A DNA stretch of 64,000 bases from Bradysia coprophila (Eukaryota; Arthropoda; Insecta; Diptera; Sciaridae), in assembly GCF_014529535.1 (NCBI RefSeq), contig NW_023503409.1:7936390-8000389 (forward strand), given 5' to 3'. The translations under genes and the position numbers were made by a program. Positions 14,250 to 24,545 of this stretch are shown here, piece after piece; the stretch's first letter is position 1; every line of letters begins with the position of its first letter. The notes below the pieces were generated by a model. That model had not been told where the DNA came from, searched no databases, and saw only the letters and a list, made by a program, of their open reading frames with translations.

Positions 14250-14433
14250 TGTTGGTTTTCTAGTTGTAATTGTAATAATCTAGTAACCGGAAGACTCGTT
14301 TTAGTATGCGCTGAGTTTTAGTTTTGTTCAGTCTAATTACTTATTCTATTGGAATGGACGCTTTCAATAAAGTCTACTATATTTTGTATTCCACTGGTTT
14401 ATTTGCTACTCCCTGGAACATGGAAATCTAACA
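14250..14433 (+). repeat. Left LTR of the miniature copia-type element
   Basis: 184-bp LTR with TG...CA ends and short inverted termini TGTT/AACA. It includes an AATAAA hexamer usable for transcript 3' processing and matches the right LTR base for base. Confidence 0.9.
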
Positions 14434-14447
14434 GGTTATGTGCCCAG
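14434..14447 (+). other. Primer binding site (initiator tRNA-Met half-molecule type)
   Basis: GGTTATGTGCCCAG abuts the left LTR. Copia primes from an internal fragment of initiator tRNA-Met whose complement reads GGTTATGGGCCCAG; one position differs here. Confidence 0.75.
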
Positions 14448-14548
14448 AAGACGCATTGTAGGACAGGGAGGAATTTGTTCGGAATCGAAAATTATTGAAA
14501 ATCAAAATTACGGAAGTGGTTGGTGGTGACATGATACTGATCAGGACC

Positions 14549-14945
14549 GGACAATCGGAAGTAGTACAATTAGAAGTGGTCCAATTGGAAGTGGTACAAC
14601 TTATATTAACACATTCGCAACGGCACACGATTATAAATCGGAATTGGCTGGAAATTATGCACGATTTGGACATAATGAATCGTGCAAATCGAAAACGGAA
14701 TGTGAATGCAGTGAATGTCAGTGGTGTTGGGAGTGGTGCAAGCCGTAGTCCAGCTGATATGCGTGCAGAAACGGGAATTTTATGAATGCGTGAAAGCTGT
14801 GTGGTAGAAGGAATTGACCACCTGGAGATGAAAAGTTGCGGTAGAAGGAATTGACCGCGGGGAATGGAAGAATGCGGTAGAAGGAATTGACCGCGGGGAA
14901 TGGAAGGATGCGGTAGAAGGAATTGACCGCGGGGATTGGATATAA
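14549..14945 (+). repeat. Two short tandem arrays inside the miniature LTR element
   Basis: Near 14549-14600 three 15-bp units of the form GAAGTGGTacaattg occur in tandem. At 14801-14945 there are three 36-bp units starting GCGGTAGAAGGAATTGACCG (14838, 14874, 14910), preceded by a more diverged unit at 14801. They are purine-rich and have no obvious coding role. Confidence 0.7.
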
Positions 14946-15159
14946 TTTATACTGACACAAATTTGTATTGGAATTTGGTACTGCTAACGAGGAAAACGAT
15001 TGGAATCTGATTGGTGGAATAATAGTAATTAATAACAGCGATAATGGCCTTGAATTTGGAAAATGGCAATAGTGGTATCAGAACATACTAAAGGAGGTGT
15101 TGATGATTTTGATATCGTTGATACGAAGAAGGCTCTAGATTATTACAATTAAGGAGGTG

Positions 15160-15343
15160 TGTTGGTTTTCTAGTTGTAATTGTAATAATCTAGTAACCGG
15201 AAGACTCGTTTTAGTATGCGCTGAGTTTTAGTTTTGTTCAGTCTAATTACTTATTCTATTGGAATGGACGCTTTCAATAAAGTCTACTATATTTTGTATT
15301 CCACTGGTTTATTTGCTACTCCCTGGAACATGGAAATCTAACA
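15160..15343 (+). repeat. Right LTR of the miniature copia-type element
   Basis: Identical to the left LTR over 184 bp and followed directly by the CATAA target duplicate. Confidence 0.9.
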
Positions 15344-15414
15344 CATAACAGGTGAAATTTCAATCTCTTTTTTCTCAGCACAGTACCAAATTTGACAACG
15401 CCTATTTCAACTAG

Positions 15415-16339
15415 TAGTGGAGTTGATAAGGACCAAAAAAGGGCCGAACGTTTACATTTTGGGTAGAGACGATCTGATGATTGGAGGTTGTTATGTATGT
15501 GAAATAAAAAATTTCTGGGGATGGAGCCAAAAATTTCCACCCCTCTTACCCTCCTTTTCACCCCTTTAAAGTTGGGCGGTATAGAAATCAATGAGGAACA
15601 GTCCGCTTAACATAAGACAGTTGTATATCAGAAATATTTTGAAGGTTAATTGAGATAAACCAATAATTTTCATTCAAATCTTTAAAAGAAAATTCGAGAA
15701 AACCCGGAAAAGCTACTGAAAAACCTAAATTTATGAAAAATAATTTCACTAAAATAAACTTGGTTCTTTTATCTTCAATTTGAGCCCAATGTCGTGGTTG
15801 TACGATTTGTTGTCGCGTATCTAAAAATCTAAGAATAAAAAAATCGCCACTTGACGTGATGTTGGAAAATCGACCCTGACTCCACCTCTGTTGGGTAAAA
15901 AATTATGCTTTGTTCATAAAAGTTGTGCGGAATAGAATAGAGAACATTTGACTTGAACATCAAATAGTTCTAAAAATTATATTTCTAAAGTTATTTAACA
16001 TTCAACTTTAATTTTCATGCAAATTTCCGAGGGAATTCCGGTTAACCTGGAAAAACTACTGGGAAAACAGAATTTTCCCAAATTTTTTTCTCACTAAAAA
16101 AAACTTGGATCTTTTACCTTTCATTTGAGCCCCATATCGATATTGCACGGTTAGCGGTCGCGTCTCTAAAAATCACAGAAATGACCTCTGCAAATCAACT
16201 TTGAAGGGGTGAAAAGGAGGGTAAGAAGGGTGGAAATTTTTGGCTCCCTCACCAGAAATTTTTTATTTCACATACATAACAACCTCCAATCATCAGATCG
16301 TCTCTACCCAAAATGTAAACGTCCTTATCAACTCCACTA
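15415..16339. mobile_element. Non-autonomous DNA element with long terminal inverted repeats (MITE-like)
   Basis: The sequence at 15415-15574 reappears inverted at 16196-16339. Both arms start TAGTGGAGTTGATAAGGAC when read inwards. The left arm carries about 16 extra bases after that segment. TA at both ends would fit a Tc1/mariner-type TA duplication. The interior holds a diverged direct repeat of about 150 bp (near 15680-15835 and 16020-16180, sharing ATTTGAGCCC and the CGCGT-CTAAAAATC region). No transposase frame is present. Confidence 0.75.
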
Positions 16340-18656
16340 TAGAATATTAGCATAAGCATATTAGAATAAGCAAAAATTTGATCTACTCCTGGTTTTCATA
16401 ATGAGCAGATTAGATTCTATAAATACTGTAACTTTCCCACTTACTTACTCTTATTCTCACTCCAGCTCAAGATCGATTTAAACAATTTTCAATTTCAATT
16501 CAATTTAAATTTTTATTATTTTCAGGACAAAGATGAATTCAATCATCATTCAAATGTCCCTACGATTAGGCGTAGGTTAAAAATTAGTTTAAATTAGTTG
16601 GGCGACAACACATTAACGACGATACAGATAATAGAAACACGATAATATAGGATACATAGCAACGACCATCATTTGATGCGACGTATCCGGTAAATTTAAA
16701 AAATTAACATTGAAGTTAGGTGTTCCTAGCGATTCAAGAATAACAAAACAATTTTCATTTATCACCTGATTTTTAATCGTAAAGACCTTTCATTTAGATA
16801 TTTGCGAAAAACCTTGAAGAACCCTCTAAATTTTACTAAACTTCAGACTTAAGCGACTTCATGCGGACTAACGGTCACTTCAAAATCTGCTGTGTGACGC
16901 ACTGTCCGTCGTAGTAACTTCGTTATCTATTAGAGTAAAAAACCACTTGAGGTGATATCCTATTATAGTACTCAAGTGTCAAGTACCCAAACATTAAAAT
17001 TTATCGGCGAGATTGATATTTAAGTTAGGAATCGCTCAATCTTCATCTACTTTCATTTACGCTCTTTTGTTTTGGATGTCTGCTTATAACCGTCAATTGA
17101 TGAATGAGAGCAGCGTTTATCACTTTATGTATCGTTATGACTAATTCAAAATTGTCTATAGAATTATATTCACCTGAAACAGCCGTCGTGACTAATTCAA
17201 CGCAATGTTTGACAAAAAAAATGCTTCGATTAAGACTCAGTACCGCAGGCACGTGAACGATTTTTTGGAAATATAACAGCAAGTTATGTTGATTTAAGCT
17301 TAGACTAACCATACCTATAATTACTTTAAGGATTTAAGCGAGTGCCGTGAGCAAACCGGAACTGTCTTTCAATTTTGCAATTTAAATTTTCTTTTTAATC
17401 CTCTTCTGGGCACGATAGTAAGCTGTTGAGATGTGTTAAAATTTCTTTTTTTCTGTATTTGTCAGTCTAGTTACTAGTTCAGTTGCTTTTGCCTAAAATT
17501 GCCACATTTGCTCCATTTCGACACGTCAAATTGGTTAGAATGATATTCGTTAGACGATCAATAAGATTTCTGTGTCATTGATGAAACTATCCTTACTAAC
17601 CTTAGTATGTTACTACGGCAGTGAGAAATAGGGGTGACTTATAGTAAACCAACAGATCCGACCAAGGAAGATCTAAGACTTATACAGAAACGATTACACA
17701 TTCTGTAACCACTGGCTCCTCAAATAATTTCATGCATAGCGTGATGCATCGACTGGTGTTTATTCCCTCGGTTGAAAGTCATTCTGTTTCAGGATATGTT
17801 TCTTAAGAATGGAAAATTCCTGTAACGCTTTTGAAAGCACGATAACTTAAGAGGAATTCTTCTGAAAAACAGAAGACCGAAATCGTACGCATTTTCTATT
17901 GACATTTTTTATATGTTCCCAGTGTGTCCCCACACGACCCTGTACGGCTCATGTAACTCGAGAAATTTTGTAAGAAAAGTGCAAGTTTTCGGTTTTTGAT
18001 GACCTCTTACCAGCACACGAGCTTCGAAGAATTTCGGTCTTGTTTTTTTCAGAAGAATCCCTCTAAGTATATAATTCCGAACCGATTTTAAAAAAGTTTC
18101 TTTCATTCGACGAGGAATAAGATTTGAGGCCAAGTTCGTAGATGAAGGTTATCGGACTATCTCGGAGTTATTTCTAAGAGAGTTTTTGTCTGTTTTCTTG
18201 AAAGATCAGGTTATCAGTAATTCTGAATCGATCTTGCTAAAATTTGTTTCAATCCATATGAAACGTTCAACTTTCACATTGTGTTTATTAATGTTAATAG
18301 AGAAGTCATAGATTACCAGCTAATTTCGCGGAAAATCCAAACTCTTCCGTGAGACGTACAACTTCCAGAAAAAGGGTTTCAACGCTTTTGTTATAAAACA
18401 AACAAAAGTAAATCTTCATTGACCACACGAGTCAGAAGTGTGTCATTGAGAACCGATTACGATAAATTTTGTTAATACTTTTTGTATTATCACATTCCTA
18501 ATTGATGTCAAAAGATCCACTGATTTGATATTTAAAATCAGTGACAAACCATCGCGTGATTTACAATAAACGATACATAGAGTTTGATATGCTTCACTAT
18601 GGAGTAATTAGTCTATCTAATCTTTAAATGGATTGATTTGAGATTCTTTTCCAGGG
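16340..18656. other. Intergenic DNA with one imperfect foldback
   Basis: No supported gene. An imperfect inverted repeat occupies about 17844-18072; its arms share GATTCTTCTGAAAAA-type and AAGACCGAAAT segments around a roughly 130-bp spacer. Open frames at 17043-17312 and 17909-18133 (both minus) show no recognisable domain. Confidence 0.45.
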
Positions 18657-18663
18657 TATATAA
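18657..18663 (+). promoter_or_regulatory. TATA box of the chitin-binding protein gene
   Basis: TATATAA lies about 84-90 bp before the start codon. That leaves a 5' UTR of roughly 55-60 nt if transcription starts 25-30 bp downstream, near ACAGTTCC at about 18690. A strong TATA box suits a highly expressed secreted protein gene. Confidence 0.65.
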
Positions 18664-18746
18664 TAGACGGACAACTAAATGAAAATTATACAGTTCCTGA
18701 GTTATCGCTTACAGTGTTGTTTGAAGGATAATTTAAAATTGTAACC

Positions 18747-19874
18747 ATGAAGATTGTTACCTTTGCATTACTATCATGTGTAGCTCTTGTGGCATCGAAA
18801 GCAATTAAATTGGAACCAGTTCCAGCTGCCGACGACAATGTAAGTTTGTTATTTAAACAGCCGAATCGGCATTCAATGACCAATTACGATTTTTCTTCGC
18901 ATTGTAAATCGTCCTTAAGAAATAAATGCATTTGTCGACTTGTTTCATATAAATAGGCTCCAAAGAACGACGACTGTGCAGCCGTATGCTTATGGTCCGG
19001 TGTTTACAATTTTCCAAGTTTCCAAAACTGTAATCGTTACATCCACTGCGTTCACGGATTCCAATTCGATTTGGAATGTGGTGCTGGAGAACTCTTCGAT
19101 CATAGAAGTCTAAGATGTGTTCCAACGGCTAGTGGACGTTGTATTTTGGAAGGTATTCCAGATTCAGAAGAAACGTCTGAGGAGACATCCGAAGAAACAT
19201 CTGAAGAAACATCCGAAGAAACATCTGAAGAAACATCCGAAGAAACATCTGAAGAAACATCCGAAGAAACATCTGAAGAAACGTCTGAAGAAACATCTGA
19301 AGAAACATCTGAGGAGACATCTGAAGAAACATCTGAGGAGACATCTGAAGAAACATCTGAGGAGACATCCGAAGAAACATCTGAGGAGACATCCGAAGAA
19401 ACATCCGAAGAAACATCCGAAGAAACATCTGAAGAAACATCTGAGGAGACATCTGAAGAAACATCTGAGGAGACATCTGAAGAGACATCAGAGGAAACAT
19501 CTGAAGAGACATCAGAGGAAACATCTGAAGAGACATCAGAGGAAACATCTGAAGAGACATCAGAGGAAACATCTGAAGAGACATCCGAAGAAACATCCGA
19601 AGAAACATCCGAAGAAACATCTGAAGAAACATCCGAAGAAACATCTGAAGAAACATCTGAAGAAACATCCGAAGAAACATCCGAAGAGACATCCGAAGAA
19701 ACATCCGAAGAAACATCTGAAGAGACATCCGAAGAAACATCCGAAGAAACTTCAGAGGAAACATCAGAAGAAACTTCAGAGGAGACATCTGAAGAAACAT
19801 CAGAAGAGGGAACATCTGAAGAAACGTCAGAAGAGGGAACATCAGAACAAATAACTGAGGAAGTATTAGAATAA
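18747..19874 (+). CDS. Secreted chitin-binding (Peritrophin-A/CBM14) protein with EETS repeat tail
   Basis: Exons 18747-18839 and 18957-19874 encode about 336 residues. Residues 1-17 form a signal peptide (MKIVTFALLSCVALVAS). A single CBM14 domain follows at about 36-90. Cysteine spacing is C-3-C-13-C-5-C-9-C-12-C-7-C, which is the six-cysteine peritrophin pattern plus one extra N-terminal Cys. The tail is 53 uninterrupted EETS tetrapeptides, then an EEGTS-containing end and VLE. Such proteins bind chitin in peritrophic matrix, cuticle or mucus outside the cell; the acidic Thr/Ser-rich tail could be O-glycosylated or bind calcium (inference). A TATA box lies upstream. The stop codon overlaps an AATAAA. 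I know no named orthologue. Confidence 0.88.
19167..19802 (+). repeat. 12-bp coding minisatellite (EETS x 53)
   Basis: A 12-bp unit (consensus GAAGAAACATCT) is repeated 53 times in frame. Differences between units fall at third codon positions (ACA/ACG/ACT, TCT/TCC/TCA, GAA/GAG). Every other frame on both strands is also open across the array, which is a by-product of the repeat. Confidence 0.9.
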
Positions 19875-19976
19875 ATACTGAAAGAAGCGTAAAAATTTAT
19901 AGCAACAGAGTGGGAATTCAATAGCCTCAATTTCTGTTTAGTCGTCATACTAATTCCCCCAAATTATAAAATTAAT

Positions 19977-20100
19977 GTTTTACTATCTGTCCCATGCGAA
20001 AGTTGACCATCACATAGCAATTTACCCCACACGGAAATTTGGTTCATTCTTTTCATTTTGTCTATGTGGCGATCAACTTTCGCATGGGAGCGTAGTAAAC
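19977..20100. mobile_element. Small foldback element (MITE-like)
   Basis: CCCATGCGAAAGTTGA at 19991 is mirrored by TCAACTTTCGCATGGG ending at 20088. The pairing extends outward through TTTACTA/TAGTAAA to about 19977 and 20100, with a loop of about 45 bp. No coding content. Confidence 0.65.
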
Positions 20101-20888
20101 CAGAATGCATTGGGTGCTGCTACTTACTTCATTACTTCAGAAACAATTTTGAAATACTGGCAAACTCACTTTTGTATTTTTGAGTTTGTTTTGGTCACAA
20201 AATCATGTTAACGAATTACTTTCGCAGCATCCATTGTAACCTAACTATTAAACATTTCAGCGGCGGAATCAATAAAATTGTAAAGTAAATTGTATCCAGT
20301 TGAAAGAACCTAATAAATTGTTGATTGCATTGATGGCCTATTGTAAAGTATGCGTAATATCAACGCACTTCAAGCAAAAGTGATCATAGTCAACAGCTGT
20401 CAAATAGAGTACTGTTTTGTATGAAATGGTTTTTTGCAGTGTTTTACAGTTATATGACACATTGTCAACTTTCAGTACCCTATTTAGAGTACCACTCATG
20501 CTGAAGTGCGTAATATAGAAAAATCACAGCTAATGTCGGTTGTTGCGGTTGTTGTCAGAACACTTTCTCACTCTTAATTTCCTAAAAGCGTCGTGAAGTT
20601 GAGCAGATAGGTATGTAACAATCCGTTTACGTGACAACAACTGGCAACTAAACAATACAAATTCAAACGAAACAATAGGTGAAGTTTCAAAACGGAGAGC
20701 CAAACATAGTGGAACATAGTGAGATCACCTTTGCTCTTATCATCTCATATCTGTTCACATAAGCGATTCAATCATGACGATGTTCTATCAGTTTGTTGAT
20801 ATCACTGGAAGTAATCACATCTCATTGAAATTAACGTGGAGAAGAGTGATAGGTTGAAAATAGTTGAATCTTTGTTTCGATTGAAATT
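20101..20888. other. Spacer before the GNAT gene
   Basis: Contains a weak foldback at about 20358-20513 (AACGCACTTCA against TGAAGTGCGT). Otherwise nothing recognisable; the GNAT promoter and 5' UTR should lie in its 3' part. Confidence 0.4.
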
Positions 20889-21993
20889 ATGGCTAGCAAA
20901 TGGATAAAATTGCATTGGACGAGACCAATAACGGCAGACTATCCGAAAATTTGGCGTACATTTATTGGACGTGATGTGGATAGCGATAAATTAACTGAAT
21001 ATCGCATTGAGGACTTGACTGAATCTAGATATGATGATACCATCAAGCACATGGAAGCATTTTATTTGAGAGACGAACCGGTATCGCAAATAGTAGGAGG
21101 TAGCAAGGATGCGCAGTATATAGCCGATTACGGAATGATTTGTGGATCGATATTGCGACAAGGATCGTCTTTAGTTTGTTTGCGAGCTAGCTCCGATCAA
21201 ATTGTAGGTGTTCAGACTCAATACGTAATTACGAAAGCAGATAATTTTGGTAAACAAGCTTATGAACGTGTAAGTCACACCTTCTTTGTAATCTAGTGTC
21301 GTAAAGATTACATTTTGTGGGTCATTTTAGTAGCGTTTTAGGAGTCATTTCGATGCTAGTGGTCTAATGAAATATTAGAGTTGTGATGAGCTAACAAACG
21401 AAACTCATCTTCGACTCAAATTCATGGTGCATCTAGTGCCAATAACAACCCCATTGCGCTACTAATATCGATGACAGCTCTCTAATAAATAATTTCTTTT
21501 AGAGCCAAAGTCCCAAAACGAAGAAAATGTACGACGTTGATGCTGTATTGACTAAACAATTCAGTGTGTTCGATTCGTATGGCGTATCCGAGTACCTATA
21601 CTTACACAATCAGGCCGTCGATGAAAGGTTTAGAGGACTGAACATCGCTTTGCGCATGGTAGAAGCCGGGTCAGTTTCAATGGAAGTCTTCTTTCGCTAT
21701 TTCTTGTTTTCAATTCTCTTTTTCTCTCGTCAATCGTAGAATGCAATTTTGCCGGCATTCGAACATAAAGGTTATGCATGGTGTATTTACGTCAGATTTT
21801 TCGAGTCGAGCGTGTGAGACATTCGGTTTCAAAGACGATTTGGCGATCAGGTAATGATGATTCGAGCACCTTTTTTCATTAAGATTTTTCAATGACCACT
21901 TTCAGTGTCGATGAATTGAACAAGCTTCGTCCGGAGTTAGGCATACAGGACATGAAAAGCAAACAATTGTCCATAAAGTCGTTTGTGGTGTAG
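20889..21993 (+). CDS. GNAT-family N-acetyltransferase (arylalkylamine N-acetyltransferase-like)
   Basis: Four exons (20889-21269, 21503-21669, 21740-21850, 21906-21993) encode 248 residues. There is no signal peptide or membrane segment, so the enzyme is probably cytosolic. The acetyl-CoA binding region is VDERFRGLNIALRMVEAG, close to the Q/R-x-x-G-x-A/G motif A of GNAT enzymes. The C-terminal ACETFGFKDD fits the last strand-helix of insect AANAT-like proteins. Such enzymes transfer acetyl groups from acetyl-CoA to amines such as dopamine or serotonin, but many insect paralogues have unknown substrates. The second intron uses a weaker donor, GTCAGT. The start is the first ATG of the frame. 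The family is well supported; the substrate is not. Confidence 0.82.
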
Positions 21994-22024
21994 TGTTTAG
22001 TTTATGATGTTGAATTTATGCTGA

Positions 22025-22030
22025 AAATAA
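22025..22030 (+). terminator. Polyadenylation signal of the GNAT gene
   Basis: AATAAA 32 bp after the stop codon, a typical spacing for a compact insect 3' UTR. Confidence 0.6.
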
Positions 22031-22204
22031 AGTTCTGTTTGTCTTTACACGTATGTACTATCTTATCGCATGGCGTTCTATTTTCGACTTAATTGTTTTG
22101 TAAATCTCTGAAAGTGACAATCTGATTTGTATCTTGTATCCATTCCAAACGCCACATATCACGCCTTTGCAGAAATTTCGGCATTTTTTTCGCGTGGAAA
22201 GTTG

Positions 22205-22726
22205 TATCCCAACAAAAATCTCTTCGAGAAAAGTGTGACGCAGTCTTTGAAATACAATTTCTAAAATGAATGATATCGCTAGAGTTGACGCTTTCAGCTT
22301 CGTTACGCAAAAATTAAATTTTACACCCAATTAGTTCAAACAAGCTGGCTTAGGTTTTCTCATCATCTGCCAAATAATTTTTACAAAAAAAAATTTAGAC
22401 TGGAAACAACCAAAATTTTAACAAAAAAATCTGCGTCGCAAAGTGGCAGATGTTCAGGAACAGACCAGCAAGAAAATTTATCTGCCACATGCGACGCAGA
22501 TTTTTTTGGTAAAATTTTGGTTGTTTCTAGTCAAATTTTTTTTGGTAAAAATTATTTGGCAGATGATGAGAAAAACTAAGCCAGCTTGTTTGAACTAAAA
22601 TTGGGTGTAAAATTTAATTTTTGCGTAACGAAGCTGAAAGCGTCAACTCTAGCGATATCATTCATTTTAGAAATTGTACTTCAAAGACTGCGTCACACTT
22701 TTCTCGAAGAGATTTTTGTTGGGATA
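22205..22726. mobile_element. Large foldback element (about 235-bp arms)
   Basis: The sequence from TATCCCAACA (22205) to about 22440 is repeated inverted at about 22490-22726, with very high identity and a spacer of about 50 bp. It contains CTGCGTCGCA and GTGGCAGATG motifs that recur in the foldback at 32121-32500, so the two appear related. No coding capacity. Confidence 0.8.
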
Positions 22727-22784
22727 TCAGTCGTTTTAGAAGTGTAGTCAACCCTGCTTTTTATAACAGTTTACAGTTTTAATT

Positions 22785-23190
22785 CAAAAATTTTACGAAA
22801 ATCGAAAATTTTACGAAAATCGAAAATTTGACGAAATTCGAAAATTTGACTAAATTAGAAAATTTGACGAAATTCGAAAATTTGACGAAATTTGACAAAA
22901 TTCGAAAATTTGACGAAATTCGAAAATTTGACGAAATTTGAAAATTTGACGAAATTTGAAAATTTGACTAAATTCGAAAATTTGACGAAATTTGACGAAA
23001 TTCGAAAATTTGACGAAATTCGAAAATTTGACGAAATTCGAAAATTTGACGAAATTCGGAAATTTGACGAAATTCGAAAATTTGACGAAATTTGAAAATT
23101 TGATGAAATTCGAAAATTTGACGAAATTTGACGAAAATCGAAAATTTGACGAAATTCCAAAATCTGACGAAATTCAGAAAATTTGACGAA
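22785..23190. repeat. 18-bp minisatellite (GACGAAATTCGAAAATTT)n
   Basis: About 20 copies of an 18-bp unit, with occasional partial 10-bp insertions and C/T or A/T changes. It lies about 60 bp after the foldback. A short, decayed array of the same type lies at 32640-32760 after the related foldback. Confidence 0.85.
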
Positions 23191-23460
23191 AGTAATTCTC
23201 TATCTGCCACCATTCAAGAAATATCTCCAAAACCCCAATTGACCCACCCATTTCCAACTTTCGACATTTTTCACATATGCCCCTCTGTTCTACTCGTAAA
23301 ACTCTGAGACTTTGCCGAAGAAAGTAACTCTCTATCTGTCACCATTCAAGAAATACCTGTAAAAACATAATTGACCCACCCATTTCCAACTTTCGACATT
23401 TTTCACATATGCCCCTCTGTTCTACTCGTAAAACTCTGATACTTTACCGAAGAAAGTAAT
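23191..23460. repeat. 132-bp tandem repeat (two units)
   Basis: Units start at AGTAATTCTC (23191) and AGTAACTCTC (23323), and a third begins at 23455. They share AACTTTCGACATTTTTCACA and CTACTCGTAAAACTCT. The AAAACTCT...TCTATCTG segment resembles the 147-bp array at 32.8-34.0 kb. Confidence 0.8.
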
Positions 23461-24148
23461 TCTCTATCTCTCATAACCCAAAAAAATATTAGTCCTTTCA
23501 TCCTACGCTCGAGTAGCTCAAAATTTGGTCACTCTAATCACTCTAGCTCAAACGAATCTGCCCCGATTTTTTAAATTATTTTTTTGTTCGAATCGTGTTA
23601 CGAATACCTTTCATTTGATGGGTCGCACGCCTCTGTAGGTTTCAATACAGCTAAGCTACAGCCGAAAACGCGTTCCCGACCCTCGAAAACCACACTCAGA
23701 AACCACTTCGAGGCCAATGAAAAAAAATTCTGGTTTTTCCTGGGGTAATGGCGTATCACATTTTCATTTTTATGCCCACCCTGAGGTTCCTGCAAAATTT
23801 CATGGAGATTGGCTGACTAGTTTCCGAGATCGACCGTCGATAGATAGACAGATAGATAGAAACATACAGAGTAAGTTGAAAGATTTTGATTGTTTGGAAA
23901 ACGTTAATTTGGTGCATTTTCTATCAAAATGACCAACTTCAAAACGATGTATCTCCGGCAATTTTAAAGTTACATAGTCGAGTGATAGCTCGTTTTGCTC
24001 GTATTTGAAGCGGATTTGTGGTGATACAGGCCAAAGGAAAGAAACTTAAATTCTCGCCTATATATAGTTGCCGCGTCTCAAAAAAATTTCTTCGTTCTTT
24101 TTTTGGAAGTTAGACTGCGTCAAGTCCTCCGCTATCGCTCCGGACATG
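23461..24148. repeat. 3' part of a composite repeat with AAATTTCA...CCGAGATCG motif and GATA/GACA microsatellite
   Basis: At 23793-23875 the order is AAAATTTCATGGAGATTGG, then TTTCCGAGATCGACCG, then a GATAGATAGACAGATAGATAG microsatellite. Further on is GTGATAGCTCGTTTTGCTCG (near 23982). The same order with altered sequence recurs at 34060-34280. No gene is supported. Confidence 0.55.
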
Positions 24149-24224
24149 ATACGCATGTTTGGTGGACGGTTTGTTTTAGGCACTCGCGAAATTGCCTAAA
24201 ATATACCGTCCACAACAGATACGC
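24149..24224. other. Compact hairpin (miRNA-precursor-like or tiny MITE)
   Basis: Two arms of about 33 nt (GGTGGACGGT...TTTTAGGCA against TGCCTAAAAT...ACCGTCCAC) flank a 10-nt loop, with a few mismatches. The size and loop resemble a pre-miRNA stem. Most other hairpins in this window look like foldback transposons, so that origin is equally likely. Confidence 0.4.
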
Positions 24225-24545
24225 AAAAAACTAGTTGTCCCCTTGATATGCACCTACTACGAACGGTAAGTATACATGATCAGTATATCAGACTACCGTT
24301 GGCCTAAGCATAGTATTGTAAACTTGTTAGTCGATTAATGTTAATGATTTGCTGTATGAGATTATTAGATTTTGTCGTTTATATTAGTCGTCGCTGTCGA
24401 TGAGTTTCGTTAATCATGGTTTTCATATCAATCGCAAGTCAAAATTTGATCAGAAGAGGATCGTCAGAAATAGAAAGCAATCTTATTATCCCTATTTTGG
24501 AGTTCTTTTCAATGTAATGCTCTCGAGTAAATTGCCCAACAGAGG

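Larger units (their letters stand above)
14250..15343 (+). mobile_element. Miniature Ty1/copia-type LTR element (TRIM-like), complete and recent
   Basis: Two 184-bp direct repeats (14250-14433 and 15160-15343) are identical by eye. Each starts TGTTGG and ends TCTAACA and contains an AATAAA. The element is flanked by the 5-bp duplication CATAA (14245-14249 and 15344-15348). GGTTATGTGCCCAG follows the left LTR directly. It differs at one base from the complement of the initiator tRNA-Met anticodon arm, the internal primer site I recall for copia elements. A short purine tract AAGGAGG (15151-15157) precedes the right LTR. The 726-bp interior has no gag, protease, integrase or reverse transcriptase. 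It is therefore a non-autonomous element that must have been moved by proteins made elsewhere. Identical LTRs point to recent insertion. Confidence 0.9.

Noticed and set aside
17043-17312. Possible chemoreceptor-like minus-strand frame
   Set aside because: Only vaguely hydrophobic, no conserved C-terminal motif and no flanking exons.
19100-19948. Long minus-strand open frame (SSDV repeats) opposite the EETS array
   Set aside because: It exists only because a 12-bp repeat without stops is open in several frames. The plus frame has a signal peptide, an intron and a cysteine domain.
22785-23190. Possible CRISPR-like array
   Set aside because: Units are contiguous with no unique spacers, and the context is an insect genome.
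22855-23213. Several open frames over the 18-bp minisatellite
   Set aside because: The repeat length is a multiple of three and contains no stops in several frames. There is no start context or domain.
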